A stretch of DNA of 64,000 bases from Flavobacterium sp. ASV13 (GCF_000745775.1 NZ_JQJY01000009.1:310001-374000); one strand, 5' to 3'; positions 8,586-17,455 are shown, counted from the stretch's first letter. Made by a program: numbers and translations. Notes: generated by a model from the sequence alone, not told the origin.

Positions 8586-8612
8586 AGTCCGTTAGAAATA
8601 GCGGACTTTTTT
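8586..8612 (+). terminator. Terminator-like hairpin in the tRNA leader
   Basis: AGTCCG (8586-8591) pairs with CGGACT (8602-8607) and five further T follow, the form of an intrinsic terminator, yet it lies between promoter and first tRNA. It may act as an attenuator or as a processing structure, or be too close to the start to function. Confidence 0.45.
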
Positions 8613-8621
8613 AATGCATTC

Positions 8622-8695
8622 GCCGATGTAGCTCAGCTGGCTAGAGCAGCTGATTTGTAATCAGCAGGTCGTGGGTTCGAGTCCCTCTATCGGCT
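8622..8695 (+). tRNA. tRNA-Thr (TGT)
   Basis: 74 bases. Acceptor GCCGATG pairs with TATCGGC, the anticodon stem GCTGA/TCAGC carries loop TTTGTAA with anticodon TGT at 8656-8658, and the T-arm has GTGGGTTCGAGTCC. CCA is not encoded. It reads ACA. Confidence 0.95.
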
Positions 8696-8756
8696 CAAAA
8701 ATATTTCAAATGCGATTTGAAATTTGTTCTTTAGAATAATGAAATTTTAAAAATTA

Positions 8757-8837
8757 GGGGAGATACTCAAGCGGCCAACGAGGGCAGACTGTAAATCTGC
8801 TGTGTGAACTTCGCAGGTTCGAATCCTGCTCTCCCCA
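8757..8837 (+). tRNA. tRNA-Tyr (GTA)
   Basis: 81 bases with the long variable arm of class II. Acceptor GGGGAGA pairs with TCTCCCC, anticodon stem GCAGA/TCTGC, loop CTGTAAA with GTA at 8791-8793, T-arm GCAGGTTCGAATCCTGC. CCA is not encoded. Confidence 0.95.
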
Positions 8838-8916
8838 CGTAAAAATAAGATTTTGAATGTTTTATAAACTGTAAAGTTTGAAAATAAGAAAAATCTTAAA
8901 ATTAAATTAAGGCTCT

Positions 8917-8988
8917 GCCGGTGTAGCTCAGGGGTAGAGTGCTTCCTTGGTAAGGAAGAGGTCTCGGGTTCAAATCCCGACATTGGCT
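8917..8988 (+). tRNA. tRNA-Thr (GGT)
   Basis: 72 bases. Acceptor GCCGGTG pairs with CATTGGC, anticodon stem CTTCC/GGAAG, loop TTGGTAA with GGT at 8949-8951. CCA is not encoded. It sits 55 bases upstream of tuf, as thrT does before tufB in E. coli; the tRNA-Gly usually between Tyr and Thr in that order is absent here. Confidence 0.94.
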
Positions 8989-9043
8989 CAAGTAAGTAGG
9001 AAATTGAAAATTAATATATAACTAAGATTAAAAATTAAGTAAA

Positions 9044-10231
9044 ATGGCAAAGGAGAATTTTAATCGTTCCAAACCGCACTTAAACATAGGTACAATTGGA
9101 CACGTGGATCACGGAAAAACTACATTAACTGCTGCAATTACAAAAGTATTGTCAGATGCTGGTTACTGTCAAGCAAAATCGTTTGATCAAATCGATAACG
9201 CTCCAGAGGAGAAAGAAAGAGGTATTACTATTAATACATCTCACGTAGAGTATGAAACAGCTAACCGTCACTACGCTCACGTTGACTGTCCAGGTCACGC
9301 GGATTACGTAAAGAACATGGTTACTGGTGCTGCTCAAATGGACGGAGCTATCTTAGTAGTTGCTGCTACAGATGGTCCAATGCCACAAACTCGTGAGCAC
9401 ATCCTTTTAGGACGTCAGGTTGGTATTCCAAGAATCGTTGTTTTCATGAACAAAGTGGATATGGTTGATGATGCTGAGTTGTTAGAGCTTGTTGAAATGG
9501 AAATTAGAGATTTATTATCTTTCTACGAATATGATGGAGATAATGGTCCTGTAGTTCAAGGTTCTGCATTAGGAGGATTAAACAATGATCCAAACTGGGT
9601 GCCTAAAATTATTGAATTAATGGAAGCTGTTGATGCTTGGATTGAAGAGCCAGTACGTGACGTAGCTAAACCATTCTTGATGCCAGTTGAGGACGTATTT
9701 ACAATTACAGGTCGTGGAACTGTTGCTACAGGTCGTATCGAAACTGGAGTTGCTAACACTGGAGATCCTGTTGAAATCATTGGTATGGGAGCTGAAAAAT
9801 TAACTTCTACTATTACAGGAGTTGAGATGTTCCGTAAAATCCTTGATAGAGGTGAAGCTGGAGATAACGTAGGTTTATTGTTAAGAGGTATTGATAAAGC
9901 TGATATCAAAAGAGGTATGGTTATTATTAAGCCAGGTTCAGTAAAACCACACGCTAAATTCAAAGCTGAGGTTTATATCTTGAAAAAAGAAGAAGGTGGA
10001 CGTCACACTCCATTCCACAATAACTACCGTCCACAGTTCTACGTACGTACAACTGACGTAACAGGAGTTATTTCTTTACCAGCAGGTGTAGAGATGGTAA
10101 TGCCAGGTGATAACTTAACTATTGAAGTTGCTTTATTAAGCCCAATCGCTATGAACGTAGGTTTACGTTTCGCTATCCGTGAAGGTGGTAGAACAGTTGG
10201 TGCTGGTCAGGTTACTGAAATCGTAGAGTAA
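9044..10231 (+). CDS. tuf: Elongation factor Tu
   Basis: A 395-residue GTPase that delivers aminoacyl-tRNA to the ribosome. GTP-binding motifs seen: GHVDHGKT near residue 18, DCPGHADYVKN near 80 and NKVDM near 135, followed by domains 2 and 3 ending in GAGQVTEIVE. Length is normal. It belongs to a tRNA-tuf-tRNA-secE-nusG order conserved across bacteria. A hairpin lies between tuf and the following tRNA-Trp. Codon use is visibly more biased (many GCT, GGT, CGT) than in neighbours, as expected for a highly expressed gene. Confidence 0.98.
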   Translation: MAKENFNRSKPHLNIGTIGHVDHGKTTLTAAITKVLSDAGYCQAKSFDQIDNAPEEKERGITINTSHVEYETANRHYAHVDCPGHADYVKNMVTGAAQMDGAILVVAATDGPMPQTREHILLGRQVGIPRIVVFMNKVDMVDDAELLELVEMEIRDLLSFYEYDGDNGPVVQGSALGGLNNDPNWVPKIIELMEAVDAWIEEPVRDVAKPFLMPVEDVFTITGRGTVATGRIETGVANTGDPVEIIGMGAEKLTSTITGVEMFRKILDRGEAGDNVGLLLRGIDKADIKRGMVIIKPGSVKPHAKFKAEVYILKKEEGGRHTPFHNNYRPQFYVRTTDVTGVISLPAGVEMVMPGDNLTIEVALLSPIAMNVGLRFAIREGGRTVGAGQVTEIVE

Positions 10232-10245
10232 TTCTATAAATAAAT

Positions 10246-10288
10246 AAAAAGCCAGTTGATTTTCTTTATTGAAATCAACTGGCTTTAA
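10246..10288 (+). terminator. Hairpin after tuf, before tRNA-Trp
   Basis: AAAGCCAGTTGATTT pairs with AAATCAACTGGCTTT around a short loop. The trailing T-run is short (TTTAATTA), so it may be a partial terminator or an RNA processing site that lets some transcription continue into tRNA-Trp and secE. Confidence 0.6.
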
Positions 10289-10290
10289 TT

Positions 10291-10361
10291 ACGGGCGTAG
10301 TTCAAGGGTAGAATAGCGGTCTCCAAAACCGTTGATGGGGGTTCGAATCCCTCCGCCCGTG
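10291..10361 (+). tRNA. tRNA-Trp (CCA)
   Basis: 71 bases. Acceptor ACGGGCG pairs with CGCCCGT, loop CTCCAAA carries anticodon CCA at 10323-10325, T-arm GGGGGTTCGAATCCCTC. Terminal CCA is not encoded. Its place between tuf and secE is conserved in many bacteria. Confidence 0.95.
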
Positions 10362-10379
10362 CAATAAAAAATATATCAA

Positions 10380-10577
10380 ATGACAAAAGTTACTAATTAT
10401 TTATCAGAGGCTTTCGAGGAGTTAAAGTCAAATGTTACTTGGCCAGCATGGGCTGAGGTTCAAAAATTGACAATTGTTGTGGCTGTATTTTCGATTCTGT
10501 TCGCTTTGGCAACATGGGGAGTAGACGAATTTTTTGCAAAAGCTTTGGCTGGATTTTTTAACTGGTTAAAAGGATAA
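10380..10577 (+). CDS. secE: Preprotein translocase subunit SecE
   Basis: A 65-residue single-span form: amphipathic N-terminus with EAFEELKSNVTWPAWAEVQK, containing the conserved WP pair of SecE, then one hydrophobic segment (about residues 28-52). It clamps SecY in the plasma membrane. It is the short type, without the two extra N-terminal spans of E. coli. nusG follows after 10 bases. Confidence 0.93.
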   Translation: MTKVTNYLSEAFEELKSNVTWPAWAEVQKLTIVVAVFSILFALATWGVDEFFAKALAGFFNWLKG

Positions 10578-10587
10578 TTTTTTTGTG

Positions 10588-11139
10588 ATGGCAGATAATA
10601 ATGTGAAAAAATGGTATGTAGTTAGAGCTGTAAGTGGACAAGAGAATAAAGTCAAAGCTTACATCGAAACTGAGATTGCCAGACTAGGGATGGAGGATTA
10701 TGTTTCCCAAGTTTTAGTTCCTACTGAAAAAGTGGTTACTGTGAAAGAGGGAAAAAAAATGTCTAAGGATAAAGTGTATTTCCCTGGATATGTTATGATC
10801 GAAGCCAATTTAGTTGGTGAGATACCTCATATTATTAAATCTATTACAAGTGTGATTGGTTTTTTAGGAGAAATTAAAGGAGGAGAACCTGTTCCTTTGA
10901 GATTATCTGAGGTAAATCGTATGTTAGGAAAAGTAGATGAGTTAGCAGTTAATACTGATACTCGTGCAATTCCTTTCAGTTTGGGTGAAACTGTAAAAGT
11001 GATCGATGGTCCTTTTAACGGATTTAACGGTACGGTTGAAAAAATCAATGAAGAAAAGCGTAAACTTGAAGTTATGGTTAAGATTTTCGGAAGAAAGACA
11101 CCATTGGAATTAAGTTTTATGCAAGTAGAAAAAGTATAA
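10588..11139 (+). CDS. nusG: Transcription termination/antitermination factor NusG
   Basis: 183 residues from the ATG at 10588; a GTG directly before it (10585) would only add one residue. The NGN domain starts KKWYVVRAVSGQENKVKAYI and the KOW domain follows with VKVIDGPFNGFNGTVEKIN near residue 132. NusG bridges RNA polymerase with Rho or the leading ribosome. Order secE-nusG-rplK is the standard bacterial one. Confidence 0.97.
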   Translation: MADNNVKKWYVVRAVSGQENKVKAYIETEIARLGMEDYVSQVLVPTEKVVTVKEGKKMSKDKVYFPGYVMIEANLVGEIPHIIKSITSVIGFLGEIKGGEPVPLRLSEVNRMLGKVDELAVNTDTRAIPFSLGETVKVIDGPFNGFNGTVEKINEEKRKLEVMVKIFGRKTPLELSFMQVEKV

Positions 11140-11161
11140 TTTTTGTTACACTATAATAAAC

Positions 11162-11190
11162 CATTGTAATCGCTTCCATTGATTACAATG
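11162..11190 (+). promoter_or_regulatory. Hairpin in the rplK leader, candidate L1/L11 control site
   Basis: A perfect 10-base stem, CATTGTAATC at 11162-11171 with GATTACAATG at 11181-11190, enclosing a 9-base loop, sits 15 bases before the rplK ATG. In E. coli the rplK-rplA leader binds L1 for feedback. This position fits, but the L1 target sequence itself was not verified; the T-rich stretch after it would also allow an attenuator. Confidence 0.45.
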
Positions 11191-11205
11191 TTAAATTTTT
11201 TAAAA

Positions 11206-11643
11206 ATGGCTAAAGAAATTAGTAAGGTAGTTAAACTACAAGTTAAGGGAGGTGCTGCGAACCCGTCGCCACCGGTTGGACCTGCTTTAGGAGCTGCTGG
11301 GGTTAACATCATGGAGTTCTGTAAGCAATTTAATGCTAGAACTCAGGATAAACCTGGCAAAATTTGTCCAGTGCAAATCACTGTGTACAAAGACAAATCA
11401 TTCGATTTTGTTGTTAAGACTCCTCCAGCAGCAGTTCAGTTAATGGAAGCTGCAAAGCTAAAATCTGGTTCTGGTGAGCCTAATCGTAAAAAAGTAGCTA
11501 GCGTTACTTGGGAACAAATTAGAACTATTGCTGAAGACAAAATGCCGGACTTAAACGCTTTCACAATTGAGAAAGCTATGAGTATGGTTGCTGGAACAGC
11601 TAGATCTATGGGTATAACTGTATCAGGAGATGCTCCTTTTTAA
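11206..11643 (+). CDS. rplK: 50S ribosomal protein uL11
   Basis: 145 residues from the ATG at 11206 (MAKEISKVVKLQVKGG); an in-frame upstream extension from 11179 would run through the leader hairpin and is rejected. The N-domain PSPPVGPALGAAGVNIMEFC and the C-domain RNA-binding part AGTARSMGI are typical. uL11 forms the GTPase-associated centre base with 23S rRNA and the stalk. Confidence 0.97.
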   Translation: MAKEISKVVKLQVKGGAANPSPPVGPALGAAGVNIMEFCKQFNARTQDKPGKICPVQITVYKDKSFDFVVKTPPAAVQLMEAAKLKSGSGEPNRKKVASVTWEQIRTIAEDKMPDLNAFTIEKAMSMVAGTARSMGITVSGDAPF

Positions 11644-11656
11644 TTAAGAAAAAGAC

Positions 11657-12346
11657 ATGGCAAAATTAACAAAAAAGCAAAAAGAGGCTGCTTCAAAAAT
11701 TGAAAAGAACAAATTATACTCTCTAAAAGATGCTGCTGCATTATTGAAAGTTGTTGCTTCTGCAAAATTTGATGAGTCTGTTGATATCGCAGTTCGTTTA
11801 GGAGTAGATCCTAGAAAAGCGAATCAAATGGTAAGAGGTGTTGTAACTTTACCTCACGGAACAGGAAAAGATGTTAAAGTATTAGCATTGGTTACTCCAG
11901 ATAAAGAGGCTGAAGCAAGAGAAGCTGGAGCAGATCACGTTGGTCTTGACGATTACCTTCAAAAAATTAAAGATGGTTGGACAGATGTTGATGTTATCAT
12001 CACTATGCCAGCTGTTATGGGTAAATTAGGTCCATTAGGTCGTATTTTAGGACCTAGAGGTTTAATGCCAAACCCTAAAACAGGTACTGTAACTATGGAT
12101 GTTGCAAAAGCTGTTCAAGAGGTTAAAGCTGGTAAAATTGACTTTAAAGTTGATAAAACTGGTATCGTTCACGCAGGAATTGGTAAAGTTTCTTTTGGAG
12201 CTGAGCAAATTGTTGACAACGCACACGAAATTATTCAAACATTAATAAAACTTAAACCAACTGCTGCTAAAGGTACATACATTAAAGGTATCCACCTTAC
12301 AAGCACAATGAGTCCTGCTATTGCATTAGACCCAAAAGCAGTATAA
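11657..12346 (+). CDS. rplA: 50S ribosomal protein uL1
   Basis: 229 residues, normal length. Recognised by SVDIAVRLGVDPRKANQMVR near residue 40 and GPRGLMPNPKTGTV near residue 131, the L1 signature. It builds the mobile L1 stalk that handles the E-site tRNA and in many bacteria represses its own rplKA mRNA. Starts 13 bases after rplK. Confidence 0.97.
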   Translation: MAKLTKKQKEAASKIEKNKLYSLKDAAALLKVVASAKFDESVDIAVRLGVDPRKANQMVRGVVTLPHGTGKDVKVLALVTPDKEAEAREAGADHVGLDDYLQKIKDGWTDVDVIITMPAVMGKLGPLGRILGPRGLMPNPKTGTVTMDVAKAVQEVKAGKIDFKVDKTGIVHAGIGKVSFGAEQIVDNAHEIIQTLIKLKPTAAKGTYIKGIHLTSTMSPAIALDPKAV

Positions 12347-12368
12347 TTGGTAGTTAAAAATTTTTAGT

Positions 12369-12869
12369 ATGACTAGAGAAGAAAAATCAATCGCGATTGA
12401 AAATTTAACTGCGCAGTTAGCTGGTACAAATATCATTTATGTATCTGATATTTCTGGTTTAAACGCAGAGACAACTTCAAACTTACGTAGAGCTTGTTTT
12501 AAAGCTGGTATCAAATTAGAAGTAGTTAAGAATACTTTGCTTGCAAAAGCAATGGAAGCTTCTGCTAATGATTATGGTGATTTACCAACAGTTTTAACTG
12601 GTAACAGTGCTATCTTTATTTCTGATGTTGCTAACGCACCTGGAAAAATTATCAAAGATTTCCGTAAGAAATCTGATAAACCAGTTTTAAAAGGAGCTTA
12701 CATCAATTCTGAAGTATATATTGGGGATAACCAATTAGATGCATTAGCTACAATTAAATCTAAAGAAGAGCTTATTGGAGAAATCATTGGGTTATTACAA
12801 TCTCCAGCTCAAAGAATTATTTCTGCTTTACAAAACAAATTCGCTGGTAGCGAAGAAGGAGCAGAGTAA
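12369..12869 (+). CDS. rplJ: 50S ribosomal protein uL10
   Basis: 166 residues. The N-terminal rRNA-binding domain (TREEKSIAIENLTAQLAGTN, then LRRACFKAGIKLEVVKNTLL) and a C-terminal helix that binds bL12 dimers are recognisable. The gap to rplA is only 22 bases, so no room exists for the large L10-binding leader known upstream of rplJ in E. coli. Confidence 0.95.
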   Translation: MTREEKSIAIENLTAQLAGTNIIYVSDISGLNAETTSNLRRACFKAGIKLEVVKNTLLAKAMEASANDYGDLPTVLTGNSAIFISDVANAPGKIIKDFRKKSDKPVLKGAYINSEVYIGDNQLDALATIKSKEELIGEIIGLLQSPAQRIISALQNKFAGSEEGAE

Positions 12870-12879
12870 TTATTTATGT

Positions 12880-12897
12880 AAGGAAGAATACTTCCTT
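12880..12897 (+). promoter_or_regulatory. Small hairpin between rplJ and rplL
   Basis: AAGGAAG (12880-12886) pairs with CTTCCTT (12891-12897) around loop AATA, without a T-run after it. It may mark an mRNA processing or stabilising point that helps make excess bL12; this is inference. Confidence 0.4.
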
Positions 12898-12962
12898 GCT
12901 GCTTAAATTAGCGCACAATAATTAAATTATATTTTTACAAATCATTTTAAACGATAGAAAAA

Positions 12963-13334
12963 ATGGCAGATTTGAAACAATTCGCAGAACAATTAGTTAA
13001 CTTAACAGTTAAAGAAGTTAACGAATTAGCAACAATATTAAAAGACGAGTATGGTATCGAGCCTGCTGCTGCAGCTGTAGTAGTTGCTGCTGGTGGTGGA
13101 GAAGGTGCTGCTGAAGAAGCACAAACTGAATTTACAGTTGTATTAAAAGAAGCTGGTGCTTCTAAATTAGCAGTTGTGAAATTAGTAAAAGAACTTACAG
13201 GTTTAGGTTTGAAAGAAGCTAAAGATGTAGTTGACGGTGCTCCAAGCAACGTTAAAGAAGGTGTTTCTAAAGAAGAGGCTGAAGGTCTTAAGAAAGCATT
13301 AGAAGAAGCTGGAGCTGTAGTTGAATTAAAATAA
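12963..13334 (+). CDS. rplL: 50S ribosomal protein bL12
   Basis: 123 residues: N-terminal dimerisation helix (ADLKQFAEQLVNLTVKEVNE), an Ala/Gly-rich hinge near residues 36-56, and the C-terminal domain with LKEAKDVVDGAPSNVKEGVS that recruits translation GTPases. Length is normal. It is followed by a hairpin and then rpoB after 266 bases. Confidence 0.97.
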   Translation: MADLKQFAEQLVNLTVKEVNELATILKDEYGIEPAAAAVVVAAGGGEGAAEEAQTEFTVVLKEAGASKLAVVKLVKELTGLGLKEAKDVVDGAPSNVKEGVSKEEAEGLKKALEEAGAVVELK

Positions 13335-13356
13335 TTCAACTCGGTTTTAAGAACTA

Positions 13357-13398
13357 GGTTTAGGTCCTGAGTTAACACTCAAAGGCCTAAACCATTTT
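13357..13398 (+). terminator. Hairpin/partial terminator between rplL and rpoB
   Basis: GGTTTAGG at 13357-13364 pairs with CCTAAACC at 13386-13393, with an inner CCTGAGT/ACTCAAGG stem, then ATTTTTC. In many bacteria an attenuator here lowers rpoBC expression relative to the ribosomal genes; the short T-run fits partial termination. Confidence 0.6.
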
Positions 13399-13600
13399 TC
13401 GTATAATAAAATACATTAAATTTTATTATCAAATAGTTTAATATACGAAAGAGTTTTTGATCAATACGAAGAAAAAAAATGGAACCTGATTTTATCGTTT
13501 TATTTTTAAAGATGTATTGATTTTAAAAAGAAAGTATAAACTACGCAGTGTGTTTTTACACAAAAAAATTACTTTTTTTTAATCAAAATTTTGTCCATTG

Positions 13601-16600
13601 ATGATAACAAATCAGACTGAAAGATTGAATTTTGCCTCTACAAAAAATATTCCTGACTATCCGGATTTCTTGGATGTTCAGGTTAAATCTTTTAAAGATT
13701 TCTTCCAATTAGAAACGAAATCTGACGAAAGAGGCAACGAAGGGTTATACAATACCTTCATGGAAAACTTCCCAATTACAGATACAAGAAATAACTTTGT
13801 ATTGGAATTCCTAGATTATTTTGTTGATCCGCCACGTTATACAATTCAAGAATGTATAGAGAGAGGTCTTACTTATAGTGTGCCTTTAAAAGCTAGGTTA
13901 AAACTATACTGTACAGATCCAGAACACGAAGATTTTGAAACAATTGTACAAGATGTTTATCTTGGAACAATACCTTACATGACTCCAAGTGGTACTTTTG
14001 TAATAAATGGTGCCGAGCGTGTTGTAGTATCACAATTACACCGTTCTCCTGGGGTTTTCTTTGGACAGTCATTCCACGCAAATGGAACTAAACTTTATTC
14101 TGCAAGAGTAATTCCTTTTAAAGGATCTTGGATAGAATTCTCTACAGATATTAACAGCGTAATGTACGCGTATATCGATAGAAAGAAAAAATTACCTGTA
14201 ACAACTTTATTCCGTGCTATCGGTTTCGAAAGAGATAAGGATATCCTTGAAATTTTCGACTTAGCAGAAGAAATTAAAGTTTCTAAAACGGGTATTAAGA
14301 AATATATTGGAAGAAGACTTGCTGCACGTGTATTGAACACATGGCATGAGGATTTCGTTGATGAAGATACCGGAGAGGTAGTTTCTATTGAACGTAACGA
14401 AATCATCCTTGATCGTGATACAATTATCGACAAAGATAATGTTGAAGAGATCATCGATTCTAACGTTAAATCTATTTTGTTACACAAAGAGGATAACAAT
14501 CAGGCAGATTATGCTATTATCCACAACACGTTACAAAAAGATCCAACAAACTCTGAAAAAGAAGCTGTAGAGCACATTTACCGTCAGTTGCGTAATGCTG
14601 AACCGCCTGATGAGGAAACTGCTCGTGGTATTATAGATAAATTGTTCTTCTCTGATCAACGTTATAACTTAGGTGAAGTTGGTCGTTATAGAATGAACAA
14701 AAAATTAGATTTAGATATCCCTATGGATAAGCAAGTGCTTACAAAAGAGGATATCATTACAATCGTTAAATATTTGATCGAATTGATCAACTCTAAAGCA
14801 GAGATTGATGATATTGATCACTTATCAAACCGTCGTGTTAGAACAGTTGGTGAACAATTGTCTCAACAATTCGGTGTTGGTTTAGCACGTATGGCTAGAA
14901 CTATTCGTGAGAGAATGAACGTTAGAGATAACGAGGTGTTTACACCAATTGATTTGATTAATGCTAAAACATTATCATCAGTTATCAACTCTTTCTTTGG
15001 TACTAACCAGTTATCTCAATTTATGGATCAAACGAATCCATTAGCTGAGATTACACACAAAAGAAGACTTTCTGCACTTGGACCAGGTGGACTTTCGAGA
15101 GAGAGAGCTGGTTTCGAGGTTCGTGACGTTCACTATACTCACTATGGTCGTTTATGTCCGATTGAAACTCCTGAGGGACCAAACATTGGTTTGATTTCAT
15201 CTCTTGGTGTTTATGCAAAAGTAAACGGAATGGGATTCATTGAAACTCCATACCGTAAAGTAACTAATGGTGTAGTTGATTTAGAAAGTACTCCAGTCTA
15301 CTTAAGTGCTGAAGAAGAAGAAGGAAAAATGATTGCTCAGGCAAACATTGAAATGGATGCTTCTGGTAAAATTACAGCGAGCAATGTTATTGCTCGTGAG
15401 GAAGGTGACTTCCCGGTTGTTGAGCCATCAGTAGTTCATTATACAGACGTTGCTCCTAACCAGATCGCTTCGATTTCTGCTTCATTGATTCCTTTCTTGG
15501 AACATGATGATGCGAACCGTGCGTTGATGGGATCAAACATGATGCGTCAGGCAGTTCCTTTGATCCGTCCTGAAGCTCCAATTGTAGGTACAGGTTTAGA
15601 ACGTCAGGTAGCTTCAGATTCTAGAGTATTGATCAATGCTGAAGGGCATGGAACTGTAGAATACGTAGATGCTAATATCATTACTATTAAATACGATCGT
15701 ACAGAAGACGAGAGAATGGTTAGTTTTGATGCTGATGAGAAAACGTACAATTTAATTAAATTTAGAAAAACCAATCAAGGTACAAGTATCAACTTGAAAC
15801 CAATCGTAAGAAGAGGTGATAGAGTTGTTCCTGGTCAAGTATTATCAGAAGGATATGCTACTCAAAATGGTGAATTAGCTTTAGGTAGAAACTTAAAAGT
15901 TGCGTTCATGCCATGGAAAGGGTACAACTTCGAGGATGCGATTGTAATTTCTGAGAAAGTAGTTCGTGATGATATTTTTACTTCTATCCACGTTGATGAT
16001 TATTCATTAGAGGTTAGAGATACTAAGTTAGGAAATGAAGAGTTAACAAACGATATTCCTAACGTTTCTGAAGAAGCTACTAAAGATTTAGATGAAAACG
16101 GTATGATTAGAATTGGAGCAGAGGTTAAACCTGGCGACATTTTGATCGGAAAAATTACACCAAAAGGAGAATCTGATCCTACTCCAGAGGAGAAATTGCT
16201 TCGTGCAATCTTTGGAGATAAAGCAGGTGATGTAAAAGATGCTTCATTAAAAGCTTCTCCATCTTTACATGGTGTAGTTCTTGACAAAAAATTATTTGCA
16301 AGAGCCGTAAAAGATAAACGTAAACGTACTCAGGATAAAGATGCTTTAGGCGCTTTAGAAATGGAATTCGAAACTAAATTTGTTGAATTAAAAGACAGAT
16401 TAGTTGAGAAATTATTCTTGATCGTTAACGGAAAAACATCTCAAGGTGTAATGAATGATTTGGGTGAAGAAGTTTTACCAAAAGGTAAAAAATATACTCA
16501 AAAAATGCTTTACGCAGTAGAAGATTTCGCTCACTTAAGTAAAGGTCAATGGGTTGCTGATGATGCTACTAATAAAATGGTTAATGATTTAATTCATAAC

Positions 16601-17413
16601 TATAAAATTAAGCTGAACGACTTACAAGGAGCTTTAAGAAGAGAGAAATTCACTATTACAGTTGGAGATGAATTACCATCTGGAATCTTGAAATTGGCTA
16701 AAATCTATATCGCTAAAAAACGTAAGTTAAAAGTTGGTGATAAAATGGCGGGACGTCACGGTAACAAAGGTATTGTTGCTAGAATCGTTCGTCACGAAGA
16801 TATGCCTTTCTTAGAAGATGGAACACCAGTAGATATCGTATTGAATCCACTTGGGGTACCTTCACGTATGAACATTGGTCAGATTTATGAGACTGTTCTT
16901 GGATGGGCTGGTATGAACTTGGGTAGAAAATTTGCTACTCCAATCTTCGACGGTGCTTCTCTTGACGAAATCAATGCTTTGACTGATGAAGCTAACGTAC
17001 CACGTTTCGGACATACTTATCTTTATGATGGTGGAACTGGTGAGCGTTTTGCACAAAAAGCAACTGTTGGTGTAATTTACATGCTTAAATTAGGACACAT
17101 GGTTGATGATAAGATGCACGCACGTTCTATCGGACCATACTCGTTGATTACGCAACAACCACTTGGAGGTAAGGCTCAATTTGGAGGTCAGCGTTTTGGA
17201 GAGATGGAGGTTTGGGCACTTGAGGCTTATGGAGCTTCTAGTACACTACGTGAAATCTTAACTGTTAAGTCTGATGACGTTATTGGTAGAGCTAAAACTT
17301 ACGAAGCTATCGTTAAGGGAGAAACTATGCCAGAACCAGGTTTGCCAGAATCATTCAATGTATTAATGCACGAATTGAAAGGTCTAGGTTTAGATCTTCG
17401 TTTGGAAGAATAA
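13601..17413 (+). CDS. rpoB: DNA-directed RNA polymerase subunit beta
   Basis: 1270 residues from the ATG at 13601; a TTG directly before it is an equally in-frame but less likely start. Conserved parts are clear: the rifampicin region with FFGTNQLSQFMDQTNPLAEI and HKRRLSALGPGGLSRERAG, then RPIETPEGPN-type sequence (CPIETPEGPNIGLI), and near the end KLKVGDKMAGRHGNKGIVA and GGKAQFGGQRFGEMEVWAL. In the rifampicin pocket the residues normally mutated in resistance (Gln, Asp, His, Ser positions) look wild type by eye. Confidence 0.98.
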   Translation: MITNQTERLNFASTKNIPDYPDFLDVQVKSFKDFFQLETKSDERGNEGLYNTFMENFPITDTRNNFVLEFLDYFVDPPRYTIQECIERGLTYSVPLKARLKLYCTDPEHEDFETIVQDVYLGTIPYMTPSGTFVINGAERVVVSQLHRSPGVFFGQSFHANGTKLYSARVIPFKGSWIEFSTDINSVMYAYIDRKKKLPVTTLFRAIGFERDKDILEIFDLAEEIKVSKTGIKKYIGRRLAARVLNTWHEDFVDEDTGEVVSIERNEIILDRDTIIDKDNVEEIIDSNVKSILLHKEDNNQADYAIIHNTLQKDPTNSEKEAVEHIYRQLRNAEPPDEETARGIIDKLFFSDQRYNLGEVGRYRMNKKLDLDIPMDKQVLTKEDIITIVKYLIELINSKAEIDDIDHLSNRRVRTVGEQLSQQFGVGLARMARTIRERMNVRDNEVFTPIDLINAKTLSSVINSFFGTNQLSQFMDQTNPLAEITHKRRLSALGPGGLSRERAGFEVRDVHYTHYGRLCPIETPEGPNIGLISSLGVYAKVNGMGFIETPYRKVTNGVVDLESTPVYLSAEEEEGKMIAQANIEMDASGKITASNVIAREEGDFPVVEPSVVHYTDVAPNQIASISASLIPFLEHDDANRALMGSNMMRQAVPLIRPEAPIVGTGLERQVASDSRVLINAEGHGTVEYVDANIITIKYDRTEDERMVSFDADEKTYNLIKFRKTNQGTSINLKPIVRRGDRVVPGQVLSEGYATQNGELALGRNLKVAFMPWKGYNFEDAIVISEKVVRDDIFTSIHVDDYSLEVRDTKLGNEELTNDIPNVSEEATKDLDENGMIRIGAEVKPGDILIGKITPKGESDPTPEEKLLRAIFGDKAGDVKDASLKASPSLHGVVLDKKLFARAVKDKRKRTQDKDALGALEMEFETKFVELKDRLVEKLFLIVNGKTSQGVMNDLGEEVLPKGKKYTQKMLYAVEDFAHLSKGQWVADDATNKMVNDLIHNYKIKLNDLQGALRREKFTITVGDELPSGILKLAKIYIAKKRKLKVGDKMAGRHGNKGIVARIVRHEDMPFLEDGTPVDIVLNPLGVPSRMNIGQIYETVLGWAGMNLGRKFATPIFDGASLDEINALTDEANVPRFGHTYLYDGGTGERFAQKATVGVIYMLKLGHMVDDKMHARSIGPYSLITQQPLGGKAQFGGQRFGEMEVWALEAYGASSTLREILTVKSDDVIGRAKTYEAIVKGETMPEPGLPESFNVLMHELKGLGLDLRLEE

Positions 17414-17425
17414 TAAAAGTTTTGG

Positions 17426-17455
17426 AATCAGTCTCATTTTTTAATGGGACTGATT
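17426..17455 (+). other. Stem-loop in the rpoB-rpoC spacer
   Basis: A 13-base stem with one G-U pair (17426-17438 with 17443-17455) begins 12 bases after the rpoB stop. No T-run follows. A second 7-base perfect stem lies at 17598-17617. The spacer from 17414 to 17672 holds no gene; these stems may be processing or stability elements. Confidence 0.55.

Noticed and set aside
11179..11205. A longer rplK start (nine more residues).
   Set aside because: It begins with a non-ATG codon within the leader hairpin; the family start MAKEISKVVKL is at 11206.
12947..13378. A 143-residue frame opposite rplL on the minus strand.
   Set aside because: It is the antisense shadow of the strongly codon-biased rplL; composition (Ala/Ser/Thr/Pro) is an artefact.
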